DNA of 64,000 bases from Medicago truncatula (lineage: Eukaryota > Streptophyta > Magnoliopsida > Fabales > Fabaceae): assembly GCF_003473485.1 (NCBI RefSeq), contig NC_053046.1, positions 34,363,332 through 34,427,331 on the forward strand. Direction: 5' to 3'. The position numbers and the translations under genes were made by a program. The stretch's first letter is position 1, and every line of letters starts with the position of its first letter. Below are positions 10,916-23,219 of the stretch, one piece after another. Below the pieces are notes generated by a model that worked only from the letters and a program-made list of their open reading frames with translations, was not told the DNA's origin and did no database searches.

Positions 10916-11810
10916 CCATTTTAATAAGACTATAAATTTTGAATTACTGTAAAAATTATTAGTTGGAACTATATGATTGTATAATTGATGGGCATGAATT
11001 ATACACTTTTCTATCTATCAAGGCGAAAATCAAAATCAATTTTGCAGCTAATTCAATTTATGTGATGGTTGAGTCTTTGTATTTAAACAATAATTTGTAA
11101 TTGAGTTTGTTTAACATGTGCAATATTGCACATGTTAAATCAACTAAAAGTAGTACTTTTTTTTATTGAAAGACATCAATTATTTATTGAAAAGCTATAT
11201 ATTTAACATAAAATACAGAAGTTCTAAGACAAAATCAACATTTTAAATTTTTTAACATGTGCAAATTTGTAGATAATAGAAAAAACCCTTTATAATTATT
11301 TCAACATAATCTTGGTGGTTCTTTTAATCTTGGTGGTTCTAATTTACATTGTTATTTGTTATTAATAATTAACATTTTATATTCTTTATGTTTAGATTTG
11401 GCCACGACGTAAGCACGTTTTGAGAGACATACTTCAAAGGATCCTAAAAGTATCTTAATCTGCACACCTAAACGTGATAGAGACATCGATTTTGAGGACC
11501 CTTTGTCTTTTCGTCGTAAAATAAATAAAACCAAAACTCATCCTACAATGTCGTGCAATAACTCTGCTACGGAACGATATATACGTTTGATGCATTTTTT
11601 TTTTATTATCATTGGCTCATTTTTATTATTTGTTTTGAATAACTACGTTTACATATTATAATAAATACTTATTGACAATTATAAAATGTATACCTTATTC
11701 AAGGAAAAAAAATATATAGCATGTTTACCATCCGACATAACTATATCAAATATATTGAAAAATATTTTGTATCGATTCTTATAAATATACAATTTGTTTG
11801 TGCATAAAAT
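10916..11810. other. Unassigned AT-rich stretch
   Basis: No recognisable coding domain or bounded element. A short perfect inverted repeat, ACATGTGCAATATTGCACATGT, lies near 11115-11137. The region may belong to the decayed Helitron downstream, but nothing shows it. Confidence 0.4.
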
Positions 11811-12005
11811 AACATATACAAATATGAATTATGAGGTCATTGTCGGAAGCAGTGACAGCGCTACATATAACAGACATTTTACTTGCATGTCCAATCAAGG
11901 GGATTTAAAAAAACATATACAAATATGATTTATGAGGTCATTGTTGGAAGCAGTGACACTGCTACATATAACAGACATTTTACTCGCATGTTCAGTCAAG
12001 GGGGT
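11811..12005. repeat. Tandem duplication, about 101-bp unit
   Basis: Two imperfect copies of a unit running from ACATATACAAATATGA through CATTTTACT to the AGTCAAGGGG region (about 11811-11911 and 11912-12005). The unit length is not a multiple of three, so the open frame at 11883-12092 crosses out of phase and is not called a gene. Confidence 0.75.
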
Positions 12006-12416
12006 TTACTAAGATCGATAGTTCTTGATATCAACAATATATCTTATGATGAATTATTAGATATTTTTCCAACCACTCAAGGTATATCATAGTAAAATTA
12101 ACGTATCAACACAAGGACTAATTAAGGTTATATGTTGCTTGGTTGGAAATTTGAACTCTAAATGTTAGAGATTTTCCCTACTTACAAACTAATTTCTTAT
12201 CATATGTATTTTTATTACATAAGGTGGATCTACCATCAACACAAAATCACTTATGTACGAAATGGCTTAGTGTGAATGTATGATTTTCAAATGCTATTGT
12301 TTTAGATATAGTTATTATTTTCATATGATTTTACTTTTGTTTAAAAAAGACAGAAGCGATTAGTGACATCGAATTTTCACAATTGTACGATATTGTTTGA
12401 TGCTGGAGACCTTATT
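12006..12416. other. Unassigned AT-rich stretch
   Basis: No clear feature. It lies just upstream of the Helitron protein relic and could be its degenerate N-terminal region. Confidence 0.4.
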
Positions 12417-13257
12417 ATGTGTTGTCGGTGGTGTGGTGCAAGATGTTGTTGGGTGAACCTTGAATGAAGCGGAAGTGAAGGTAATGTTGAATTTTTGCTA
12501 TGTTGCACGAAGGGAAAGGTGAACCTTCCCCACATTCAGAAACCTCATAAACTTTTATTTAATTTGTTACGCGGCGATCATCCAAAGAGTAAGCACTATT
12601 TGGATAATATTAGACCTTACAATAGTATATTTCCATTCACATAAATGCGTGGTAAGATTGATCGTACAACAAATGACGGAGATGGAGCTATATATTTTGT
12701 TCTTAGAGGTCAAAACTATCATAACATGGGTAGTATGATGCCAGAGTCGGATTCTACGCCGAAATTTGCACAAATTTATATATACGACACACAAAACGAG
12801 TCGAAGAATCAATATAAGCATTTCCGATACGATATTGTTTAAATTTATTTTCATATTTTAGTTATATATAGTAAACGAATATTTTTAATGTGTTTATATA
12901 TATATATATCACAGTGCGAGTAATGCTAGTCAATCACTTAATGAGTCTTTGGTTAAGACAGTTCCCACTACCTATGTGCTTCAACAAGTGAGGGATTTCA
13001 TATGAAAGAGATGGTCCATCAAGTAAGTCTCCTTATGTGGAACGAGGAGACAGTTCCCGCCGACTTTATGTTTCGCAATCACGATAAATAAAAGTCAAGG
13101 TCAGTCGTCATCTAATGTTGGAAACTATCTTTCCAACCTGTTTTTCACTCAAGTCACTTCCAAAAAGAGATTTAAAATACTTATACTGGATGAAGAAGAC
13201 TGTGTGTCCACTAAAACCACTAATGTTGTGTACCGTGGTGTATTTCAGAACGTTTAA
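12417..13257 (+). pseudogene. Helitron Rep-helicase relic, internally deleted
   Basis: One frame from 12417 to 12842 carries the start of a Helitron transposase: cysteine pairs (CRWCGA, then CCTKGKVNLP), the block LDNIRPYNSIFPFT, then IYFVLRGQNYHNMGS and PKFAQIYIYDT. It is broken by in-frame TGA (near 12465) and TAA (near 12639). At 13060-13257 the C-terminal PIF1-like helicase end follows: CFAITINKSQGQS, then KRFKILILDEE and NVVYRGVFQNV, with the usual HGQLYVAVSR segment deleted. Almost the whole Rep catalytic and helicase core between the two blocks is missing. This is a dead autonomous Helitron. Confidence 0.85.
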
Positions 13258-13688
13258 CTGGTCTTTCTAGATGATATAGGTTTTTTATATGTCGAACTTG
13301 AATATTATGTTTTATGGAGTATTATTTTAACCCCTTTTTGACGATATTTTGTTGGTCTCAAATAGTTGGTGTCTTTATTATTATTTGTTATACTTATTTT
13401 TTACACAATTAAATAATTACAAATTCACGTTAGATGTTAAGTGAATCCAGTATATGCGTGAAAGAGATCATGGAATTTGAAAGAAACTACACCCTCCAGT
13501 CACTAATATAAGCAAAACTTTATATTTTAGATTCATTCAATTAATAACGTATATGATCTTTACTATAGACCACATACATCATTTAATGAATGAACCTAAA
13601 ATATTAATTTTTGCTTATAATAGTGACCAGATGGTGTATATATATATATATAACGGTATCAGGTATGGAGACCAATTGACAAAAAATA
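13258..13688. other. Unassigned stretch
   Basis: AT-rich sequence between the Helitron relic and repeat C copy 2, with a short (TA)n near 13638-13651. No feature is supported. Confidence 0.4.
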
Positions 13689-13839
13689 TAGAATGTTGCT
13701 TTCATTTTTTTTTTTAACGGACAAGTTTATTAAGTTTCTGTGAGCTTTACTTAATTGGTAGAGATAATTCATTGTATATGCGTGGTTGAATTTGAGACCC
13801 CAACCCCTCAATTACAGGAAGAACACACAAAAAAACTCA

Positions 13840-14135
13840 TCTCCATAATCAATTTTGCTTTGTTTTTGGATAAATCCATTTATTATCGATATCCATATTA
13901 AAAATATCGGCTTGATTTTAGTTATCTGCGTGAGATCTTCCCGCGTTAAAGATTATTATTTCAGTGTTACATGTGTTAGTATTAATGTACAATGTTTAAT
14001 TAATAACACAATAACAATATGTTTTATTAATATATTATGTATAAAAACAATGAATTTTTCATTTAATTAATGTTTATATAATAAAAGTAAATAGTCGACA
14101 ATCTAGCCCGTGCTTGGCACGGGTGTCCAAACTAG
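13840..14135 (+). mobile_element. Small non-autonomous Helitron-like element, second copy
   Basis: Same 296-bp segment as at 9258-9553, with the hairpin at 14107-14123 and CTAG at 14132-14135. It was probably already present when repeat C was duplicated, because the flanks match too. Confidence 0.6.
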
Positions 14136-14323
14136 TATACTATATATAGATAATTTGAAGAAATGAATTCCCAGAAAATCTTAATGCCATTAATAAAAAG
14201 AAACGTAAATTAGGATTGAAGTGTGTTTTTAAAAGAGACATGAGGTTTTTTTTAGTCCAAATAGAAAAGGTGTGCACGGCTACCTTACACATTTTATGAT
14301 TCTAAGTGGATGAAAATTAGTGT

Positions 14324-14326
<3 letters not shown>

Positions 14327-14413
<87 letters not shown>
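14327..14413. repeat. (TA)n microsatellite
   Basis: Perfect TA repeat of about 85 nt, about twice the length at the homologous position 9744-9783. Confidence 0.95.
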
Positions 14414-14418
<5 letters not shown>

Positions 14419-14441
14419 TTTAAAAGAAACTAATCATCGTA

Positions 14442-14682
14442 CATAACAAGCTAAACTTACCACATTTTTTTGAAAATTTTTAGTGTTGCAATTGTATGGA
14501 GTATACCCACTAGTGTTCGACGGCCAGAGGCCGTGTACTGTAAAACGGTTCTGTGGGATTTTGGTACAGTGGGCCGTCCTGCATTTTGCGGGTCCCTACT
14601 GTAGTGCCAAGGTCATATAGTCATATATGTAAGCTTGTGTGACAGTGAACATGAGAGTGAGGAGAAAAAATCGTAAAAACAT
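14442..14682 (-). pseudogene. RNase T2 first-exon fragment, second copy, nonsense
   Basis: From the ATG at 14682 the signal peptide runs in frame into the mature protein because the 8 nt missing at 9.98 kb are present. The conserved Trp codon of the LQWGP segment is TAG here (14596-14598). FTVHGLWPSN with the CAS I histidine follows in frame. As in the first copy, no CAS II exon is visible. The two fragments are therefore broken by different mutations. Confidence 0.8.
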
Positions 14683-14865
14683 TGTGGACAAGTTTTGATT
14701 TTGATGTGTAAGTGCTGAATGAAATATTTTGCTTCTTGCTTCTTATTAATAGTCCACATGAATCCAATGCTGCCACATTATTAAGTAAGGGTTTGTTTCT
14801 TCACACTTTTTTCTTTCTCTCAAAGTAGCTACCCCGTTTGTTCACAAAATATGTGTTTTTTTTAA

Positions 14866-15560
14866 CAAGTTCACACAATATGTGTTGATATAGTAGTTTT
14901 ATTTAGGGTGATCACTTTGTCACTATTTTAAATCAATGTTGATAAAGGATTAATTAATTTGATTAAAAGATGGTATGAATTTGATGAAGAATAAACATAT
15001 TGAGTGTGAGAAGCTGATTATGATGCATTAGTTTGCTAACTTGTTTGAAGTTGGATGGGAGAGTTCAAGATCACAACTTTGTCACAACTATGTGTTTTCA
15101 ATTAGGATTGATAAACTATGACATATCAGTCAATCATATCATATTGCAAATTATTTTAAGGTTGAACATCATCAAACTGTTACAACTCAATTGTTAAATA
15201 CATTTGATTAATAAGATGTCACACATCTCTGTTAATGATCTTTGAGTCACTAACTTTAAAAAAAAAAAGTCCGTATAGGCACAATTACGATGTGAAGGTG
15301 TTATACAATGAAAAATCACTTTCAACTTCATTCTCAAATCTTTGAAATGATAATGTTTTCTTCAAAATTCCCTTTAATCTTTAATCTTGTGAGATTAAAG
15401 GGATCTTGTACAAACTGTAATTCATTAAAAGACTATAATAACAGGAAGGAGAATCTGTCCTGGATGATTGAACCTTTTGGAATCACAGTAGAAATCAACA
15501 CAGATATTGATTTAGTTCCCAATTCTTACAATCTTATACCATTTTAATAAGACCATAAAT
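14866..15560. repeat. Segmental repeat B, copy 3
   Basis: Near-identical to 8435-9104 and 10236-10915. Similarity to copy 2 continues to about TTTTGAATTACTGTAAA (near 15575), further than to copy 1. Confidence 0.85.
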
Positions 15561-15575
15561 TTTGAATTACTGTAA

Positions 15576-16400
15576 ATAAGGATATCATGGTGGTTACAGG
15601 TTAGCCAAACTTAACCAAAAAGGTGCAGAGCCACTGCACTAGTAGGGTGTAAAATTCCACTAAAATTACAACCACAAAAGCAAATACACCACCTTCAAAA
15701 CAGAAAACTCTAACTCCCTAGACCTCCACAAAAGCTCAAACCCGGGACCAAATGAAACATAAAACAGAACCAGCCCAAAAAACCAGCAAAAAGTCAATCC
15801 AAATAACTGCAGCAAAAACGACTCTAATGCTCATAAGTAGAAACTGTTTCTAGACCGGTTTTCTTATGGTTAGGAAGCATTTGCGTGTTCTGTTCATACC
15901 CGACTGTTTTTGCGGCTCTGCTGTTCCGGTATTTTGCTAAGTTTCACACCTTTGATTAACCAGTTTCAAGTTTTAACCCTAATCACTCGTATTTATTGAA
16001 TCCCTGTAGAATTATACTATAATTACATACAACAGTATACAAGTTTCTATATATGCATATAATAATAACTCAGGCATTAGTGATATTTACACTATACGCA
16101 TAATCAACAAACATAGATATATGTACAATCGACAAACATAACACATAACAGTGAACTTTTTTAGCTAAATAAAGTACGCCTAGTACCATGGCTCCCATAT
16201 CAGTAATATATAAGCTAACATTTGTATATTTTAAAAACTAAGAACTGACATAAGGGTGAGTTAATTTCTCAATAAAACCTAACAAAAGGTCATGGCTAAC
16301 TGGGATATACTATATATAATGTCGCAGCATGTTTTACATTGGCTAATAATTCAATCTTGGAATGCCGGACTACATTTTTTTATTTTTTTCTTGTGATACA
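15576..16400. other. Unassigned stretch
   Basis: The first 260 bp (to about 15840) are markedly richer in C and A than the surroundings and may be a transposon fragment, which I cannot classify. The rest is AT-rich with no feature. Confidence 0.35.
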
Positions 16401-16407
16401 ACAGACT

Positions 16408-19137
16408 TTATAGTAAGAATATCGAGATACAATAAATCATCGGAGGACGTAGAAGTGGAGGTTTCACTGTCGGTGAAAGAATATTTTCTTTTGACTGTGT
16501 CAACAACATTTGCAAACTTGGTTTTTGTTGAACTGCAATTGATGAACTTGAATTTGGAAGCTCATTCTTCACGGCAATTCCAGAAAAAGACTTCTTTTCA
16601 TGTACTCCTCGAGATATGCACTGATCGTTGTCAAGGTTTATGACCTCCATATCCTTTTTCAATTTCAATCTTCCACCAACTGGTACAAAAAGAGATATGT
16701 TTAAGCTCACATAACATAACATTTGCGAACATAATAATACTCAAGCAAAAACCTGGAAAATTAGGAATAGTAGATTCTTTATTCCAATGTAAATATTGCT
16801 AGTTTCCTCAAGATTTTAAGGAAAATCCAGCTACTGGCTCTTCAAGTAATTGGCTATATATGATTTCATGGAAATCAGAATTTCAGATAATACATACATA
16901 CAGCAGGCATTCTGTATTCTGCAATCATGTTTACCTAGTCAAAACAAAATGAGTTTTCTTACCTGCTTTAGTTCAGTTTTTCATTTTTGTTTTCTGGAAA
17001 GAAAACTTTGTCAAGAGATGAGGAGGAAATAACAAAAGATTTTTCATATTTTTCAAAAAGAACAAAATATAGAAGAGAAATCAAAAGAAAATCTCAAAAG
17101 TTACAAGTAAAAAATAGGCTCGACAAATCTGAATAAAATATCCACAACACAACCAAGACTCTGCAAATCAAAATATGAGCTCAGCTGAACATCTAAGGAA
17201 AACAGTAAGAAGAGTGTCCTGTTCAACGCTGAATACAAAGATGAATCAGCCCCGTGCATTTTTGCACCATGACAGGTAGTGATTTTGACATTAGAGCTGC
17301 AACTAAGTCCCAATTTTGCTAATAAACTTGTTTGGTTTTGCTTCTTCACCAAGTGAGAGCATCCAAGATGAAAATTGTTTAAGGAAAAAAAACATGGAGT
17401 ATAAAACAATAGCATTCTATTAAATTATAGGTAAGGTTCAAAGCATAGAGCTATAAATGGTTTCAGAAGAACAAAAAAGAACATGAATATAAAAGCTCCA
17501 TAAATAACTGCTGAACAAGAGAATAATCATTCATTGGTAAAAAAAAGAGAATAATCGTTCACACCACGCCCTCTCTTCTCTGACTAACCTCCCCTAAATA
17601 ACTATGCTAATTCTACTGTGCCTTTTGGATGCCATTGAATAACTTACTTCGACTAGACCCTGCTATCTAACCAAACATATTCATATCACACATATTGAAT
17701 TCAATGTTTGTAAACTAGCATTAAGAACATGCATATCTTTATAGGAATTAAGATATGTATGCATAATTTTAATACCTGGTGATGAACCTTTAACTTCAGA
17801 CTCTGATGAAGCCTCTTCGTCTTCATCTTCAAAATCAGTGACCATAGGTTCAGCAGCAGGAGGCTCCCCGTCATTGTTTCCTCGACCAGAGGCAGCTAAG
17901 TTCACCAAAAGTTTGGAATCATCCTCCAACCGTGCAACACTTTCATGCAATACTTTGAACTTCGTGTTCAAAAACTCAAGTGAGGTCTCAACTTTGCGCT
18001 TTTCATCCGCCAATTTTCTATTTTTGTTCTCCAAATCACTTATAGTTTCCAATTTCTCAGTCACTGTTTCCTCCAATTTACCAACCTAGATTTGAAGCTG
18101 GTCAAAAGCATTTCTATTATCTAACCATGCTTGCTTCAAACTTCTCCAACTTCAAAACTATAACATTTAATTCATTCCTATCTTCCTCCCACTTTTCTTT
18201 CAACTTCCTCAACTCCACAACTTCAGATTCCAACTCACTGTTCTTTCTCTTTACCACATCAATTGCATTCTCATCATCCACTCTTTTTCCCTTCAGCTCC
18301 AAAACTTCATGCTCTAACTTAGCATTCTTTCTCCTTACCACATCAAGTGCATTTCCATCTTCCACCCTTTTTTCCTTCAACTCCTCCAACTCTTCAACTA
18401 CCTTTCCATCTTCCACCATTTTATCCTCCAATACCTTGTTTCGAAGGTCATCAAAACCATTACTATCATCTAGCCACTTTTCCTTCAACTTTGTCAACTC
18501 CAAAACTTTAGATTCCAACTCACAGTTCTTTGTTTTTAGCACGTCAAGTGTATTTCAAGTGTATTCCTATCTTCCACCAACTTTTCAATCAACTTCTGCA
18601 ACTCCAAAACATTAGAATCTAGCTCACAGTTCTTTGTTTTTAGCACATCAAGTGCATTGCCATCTTCCACACTTTTTTCTTTCAACTCCAAAACTTCATT
18701 GTCCAATACACCATTCTTTTTTCTTAGCATATCAAGTTCATTCCCATCTTCCACATTTTATCCATGGCCTACTAAACTTCAACCCATAATCCAACAAGAT
18801 TTTCACTATATTTCTTTGTATTAAACTCATTTTCTTTTCGTTGAAGGTGTTTGACTGTTTTCTCTTCCAATTTCTAATAGGAGTCTCATCTGAATGTTCA
18901 TCTTTGGTTGAATTCATCGCTGACTTTGACACAGAAACCATTTAACCATGACTACCACTCTTGTTTATTTATTATATTTTCTCAGCAGAGTGTTTTTTAG
19001 AATCTGAACCATACCTTCCTGACTTCCTTTTCAACAACACTTATGACAGTAGTGATTTTCACATCAGAGCTACAACAATTAGGTCCCCTTTTCGCTAATG
19101 CCCTTGCTGGTTTTGCTACTTCACCAAGTGAGAGCAT
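16408..19137 (-). pseudogene. Coiled-coil protein gene, multi-exon, frameshifted
   Basis: A likely first exon starts at the ATG at 19137 (MLSLGEVAKPARALAKRGPN) with a donor AAG|GTATGG at 19015/19014. The main exon, about 18940 down to 17777, encodes heptad-rich coiled coil with units like LKEKRVEDGNALDVVRRKNA repeated about every 26 residues, then an acidic segment (FEDEDEEASSESEVKGSSP) and a donor CCAG|GTATTA. A third exon near 16408-16680 starts after a TTTTTGTACCAG acceptor and encodes VGGRLKLKKDMEVINLDND. An 11-bp tandem duplication (TCAAGTGTATT) near 18543-18563 shifts the frame, and another shift lies near 18740-18775. I do not recognise the family. A scaffold-like nuclear or cytoplasmic protein is only a guess. 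Confidence 0.6.
17280..17362 (-). pseudogene. Degenerate second copy of the coiled-coil gene first exon
   Basis: The sequence from the ATG at 17362 (MLSLGEEAKPNKF) down to the VKITT segment matches the first exon at 19137-19015, but it is frameshifted and contains stops. It lies inside an intron of the larger gene model, so part of the locus was duplicated. Confidence 0.65.
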
Positions 19138-19284
19138 CTTGGTTGAAAATCATTTTAGGAAACATGGAGTGTAAAATAATAATAATATTCTAGGTAAGAA
19201 GCAAGATTCAAAGTATAAACTATAAATGGTTTCAGAAAAGAGAAAAACAACAAAAATAGAAAAGAGCTACTGTACAGTATATAT

Positions 19285-19500
19285 TTCCGTTAATTAAGTC
19301 ATCGTTTTTTTTTTTGAAGGATTAATTAAGTCATTGTTGATTTATTTGAATTGATAATATAAAATACAATCAAACTAAATTCAAACTACTTTAGGTAATT
19401 TATTTTGTTTTTACAAAATAACTGATTAATTGAAAGCTAAATTAACATTAACAACAAGTGGAGGATATAGAGGGAACAACATCTTTTGTGTGAGAAAATA
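19285..19500. repeat. Duplicated segment, partner at 23220-23460
   Basis: Blocks such as ATTTGAATTGATAATATAAA, TACTTTAGGTAATTTATTTT and ACAACAAGTGGAGGATA are shared in the same order and orientation with 23220-23460. It is non-coding. Confidence 0.75.
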
Positions 19501-20084
19501 AAATGATAATTTTTCCTTGACACCCATTATTGGCTTAAATTCTAACCAAATTTCATGCAAAAATGTTCTAAGCATGGTGCAAAGGTTCTATTTACCACAT
19601 CAATATTTTTCCATCCATTTTATTTTGGCAATTGTAGTTGAAAATAACTACCTGGTGCCTAATTTAGCTCACAAAGTTTTGCAATCGTGATGAAAAAATT
19701 TAGCTCCTATCAGAAACAGTGGATCATGCTAATAATAGATTTGTGAGAAACAAACTCATCACAATTGAAGTTCAACCAACGCGTTATGCATGTTTTGTAT
19801 ATTTGATTTACAAGAATCAAAACACAATAGATTTGTGATAGATACTTGTTTGGTCATAAGTCTAAATAAAATAAATTTAGACCGACACATATAAGTCAAT
19901 TAAATAATACGTATTTTTCAAATAATCAAATAATATGTATTTTATTGTGTGTGTCTAAACTATTTTATTTAAGCTTGTGACTAAAGGATTTTTGTTCTAA
20001 ATTTGGTATACTAAAATGAGGACTTAAGACTAATATTATTAATTTGGTGTATAAGGACAATTGGGCAGATACGTACGATAATGA
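19501..20084. other. Intergenic, no feature recognised
   Basis: AT-rich DNA without supported coding sequence. Confidence 0.5.
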
Positions 20085-21990
20085 ACGGGTAAGATGATGA
20101 CTTTGAAGTTGTTAATTGTTCACCTAAAGTGCTGACATAACGAGACTATGATAATAGTATAGTAGAAGTCCAAATCCAACATGTAGGAACAACAAACAAC
20201 TAAGCAAGAATATAAAATTAAAATATATCAGCATCAAAACCATGTAAATAGATAATAATGCAAGAGGAAGAGAATCGGAGTCAGAAAGTCAGAGTAAATG
20301 GTATTTCATAAACAATAGTATTTCATATCAAGAAAAATTAATAAGATCAGTGACATCATTACATCTAAGACTTTGATTATTCTTCACACCTCATATACTT
20401 AATGGTGATTTTAGATTTATAAAGTATAGGGAAATTAATTACCCATGCTTAAAAATATCTCGTTTACCGTTATTCGTAGATCAAACCAATTGATAAAATA
20501 TTCAGGTTAGATCTTACTATGATATAAATTTAAATTCCATTGTTGATTTGACAATCTCATTGGTGGATAAATATATTTGCTAGCGTTCTGCCAACATTGA
20601 TGTTTTGTCTAATTCAAGCAAGTCTCCAAGACCTAACATACTTAAACTATTTCTTATATGAAAAAAGAAAAGAAAATTTCGTTTACCCTTTTCTCTTCAA
20701 TCTGGCTAGAGAATCATAGTTGTATGAAAGCAATGCTTGGTTTACATGTTAAACCCATCATGATTTTATTAGTAAAGCTTAAGGGTGTGATTGGTTCAAC
20801 TTTAGATAGAATTGATTCTGATAGAATTGATTTTGAGAGAATTGATTTATGTTTGAATACAATAATGTAGAATTGATTAAATAGAATGGATGTTGTTTGG
20901 ATAGTTTTGATCAAAATTGCTTTTGAATGTATAATTACTAAAATGGACATAGTTAAATACAAATAAATAGACATAGTTGAATGTATATGTAGATCAATAC
21001 TAAATATTGATATATTATTTAATTTAAATAAATAATTTTTTTATATCATAATTTAAAAAATAATAAATATGATCATTAAACCAATTTTTTTGACAAAATA
21101 TTTGTTCTATGTATTTTATATTTTTTGATAAAATATATTTAAGTTAAATAATAATAGAGATGGTTGCCAAAAATTTGAACGGAAAATTGTAAAGAAAAAT
21201 CTAAAACTTGGTAACTCAAAAGAATAATTAAATATTTTATGAGGCTAGTTTAGTTCGTTAATTTTTTCGATTAAATTTGGTTCATTAAATTAAATACAAA
21301 CCAAAAAGAATAATTGATGAAAGACAATAAAGAAAAATAATTGGTTGTAATAATTAAAATATAAAATTAGATGGAGAATTGATTCTAGTTAACTCAAAAG
21401 TTTGGAATGGTAGCTTTAACCAGAATTAATTTTGGAAAAGAGAATTGATTCTGTAAAGCTGAACTAAGCATGTGACAGATTGCTTTTTTTAATTCTGAGG
21501 TTGTAGAAGTGATTCTAAACTATAAAAAAGCTGAAACAAACAAGCACTAAATCAAATGTCTCTTTCTTTGTTACAATGACCATTCCACCACCGCAATGGA
21601 CGACAATTAGAAGGGAAACTCACCTTCTATTACCCATACATTTTATGGCACAATCCTGGCTAAAACATGTATTTTTTTGGTGTGTTAGGCCTATATTTCT
21701 TTCAAATAAAGTATTTTGACTTTTTCAACTGTTTGCATTAAATATGAGCCTAGTCTGATTCGGTAGGCTTAATTGGTAGAGCCAAAATGTTCAATTTTTT
21801 TTATTGTATCAACTTAGTCTAAAAGATGAGCTCACGTATAAAAGGTTAGGGCATTGTTTATCTCCACCCTCATTATTGAAAAACCCATATGTTTTTAGAA
21901 GTGCACACTCAAACCACATAAATTGTTTGAAAGTGCACACTCAACCCATATGTTTTACAAAAACATGTATTTAAGAACAACCTTTAATCA
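20085..21990. repeat. Second copy of lectin 3-prime flank with lectin gene tail, interrupted
   Basis: 20085-20370 and 21640-21990 correspond to 661-1400. The last bases reproduce the lectin 3-prime end: the final codons and stop (AAGAACAACCTTTAA near 21974-21988) and the CACTCAACCCATATGTTTT block. The rest of that lectin gene is absent. So a lectin copy or its edge once lay here, and 20371-21639 is inserted DNA that includes a MITE. Confidence 0.75.
20783..21547. mobile_element. Tourist-like (PIF/Harbinger) MITE, 765 bp
   Basis: It is flanked by TAA at 20780-20782 and 21548-21550, the 3-bp duplication expected of PIF/Harbinger elements. The ends are GGGTGTGATTGGTTC and, reverse-complemented, GTGCTTGTTTGTTTC, an imperfect terminal inverted repeat. 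Subterminal AGAATTGATTCT repeats are shared with the element inside the transporter gene at 53.4 kb. It has no coding capacity. Confidence 0.75.
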
Positions 21991-23219
21991 ATTACGACTC
22001 CACACATCTAAATGGTCACTTTCCAAAACAGTATCCAAAATGTTCATGACCACTTAGCCTAATTGAGTTAAGGACCCAAAAAACAGCAAAACAACAAAGT
22101 AACAAACACGAGAGATTGCTTAGCCTAGTTGTCATAAAGATACTAGAGATTGCTTGAAGAATGGGACAATATAAAAGTCCACTCAATTGTAATAAAATAA
22201 ATGAAAATAAAAGTTGATTTAACATATAACTCGATCAGCCAGTGACAAATTAGGAATTTTGACTACTAAATGCAATTTGATATAAATATTTGTATATAGA
22301 ACTGTCATAAATATTAAATTCTTATACTTCTTATTATCTTAATCATTTTATCTTTACGTTTCATATAGTTTTTAAATTTTAAATTTTGATGATTACGTTT
22401 TTTCATTTTCGTCCCTAAACAAATTTGCGATTTTGATTTTGGTCCCTCAACGCGAACTCAGCCTTCGCCACATGCGTTTTCGTTTGCCAGCAACGTGTTT
22501 TTTAACAGAAAGTTAACGTTAGTGACTAAAACCAAAATGCTAACAACTTACAGGTTTATTTTAGAACAAAAAAAGATACAGGGATGAAAACCAAAAACAC
22601 ACAAACTTACATAAACTTTTTATATATTTAAGCATTTTCCAAAATATTAGTAACTTCTCCCATAACTGCTGCTTCTCACAACCATTTTTAATAGAAGAGC
22701 CTGTCTAATTTATAAAGGAGGTCTCATTGCTACAAACACACCCTTTGATCATGACACACCGTCCCCGAAGTCGCTTTGTTCTACGCCGAAACAATATACA
22801 AAACATATTTACAATAATATATATACACGATAGATATTACAATAATATAAACACGATAGAATAGTGAACCATTATTATCAAACATCCCAAGCAATAACAT
22901 AGTTGGTGAACTTAAGTAACGTTAACAAAGTTCTCCACGAAAATTAAATTAAAGCTCAAACTTTATAATGGGGTTGATCACCAAATCTTCACTCAAACAT
23001 TGAAGATGAGTTTGATTGTGAGAAGAAATTGAGAAAAGAGATCTAAGTTTGAGAAAATATAGTAAGAGAGAGATAAAAGAAAAATAGTAGATTTGATGTA
23101 TTGTTTGGTTTAAGAGAAATAAAAGAGAAAGAAACGTTAATTATTTTTAGAAGTATTAAAATACCCTTTATTAAAAAAAAAATCCATCAAGCTCCGTTTT
23201 TATTTATTTTGACATAATT
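21991..23219. other. Intergenic with a degenerate repeat near 22375-22625
   Basis: Phrases such as TTCGTCCCTAAAC and TTTTGGTCCCTCAAC, with a partial inverted counterpart, suggest an old foldback MITE at about 22375-22625. No gene is supported. Confidence 0.4.

Larger units (their letters stand above)
13689..14865. repeat. Segmental repeat C, copy 2
   Basis: Second copy of 9105-10235. The (TA)n tract is longer, and the RNase T2 fragment keeps 8 nt lost from the first copy. Confidence 0.85.

Noticed and set aside
18127..18615. Plus-strand Ser/Phe-rich 162-codon frame
   Set aside because: It is the antisense of the coiled-coil exon. The Ser/Phe richness mirrors Glu/Lys/Leu codons.
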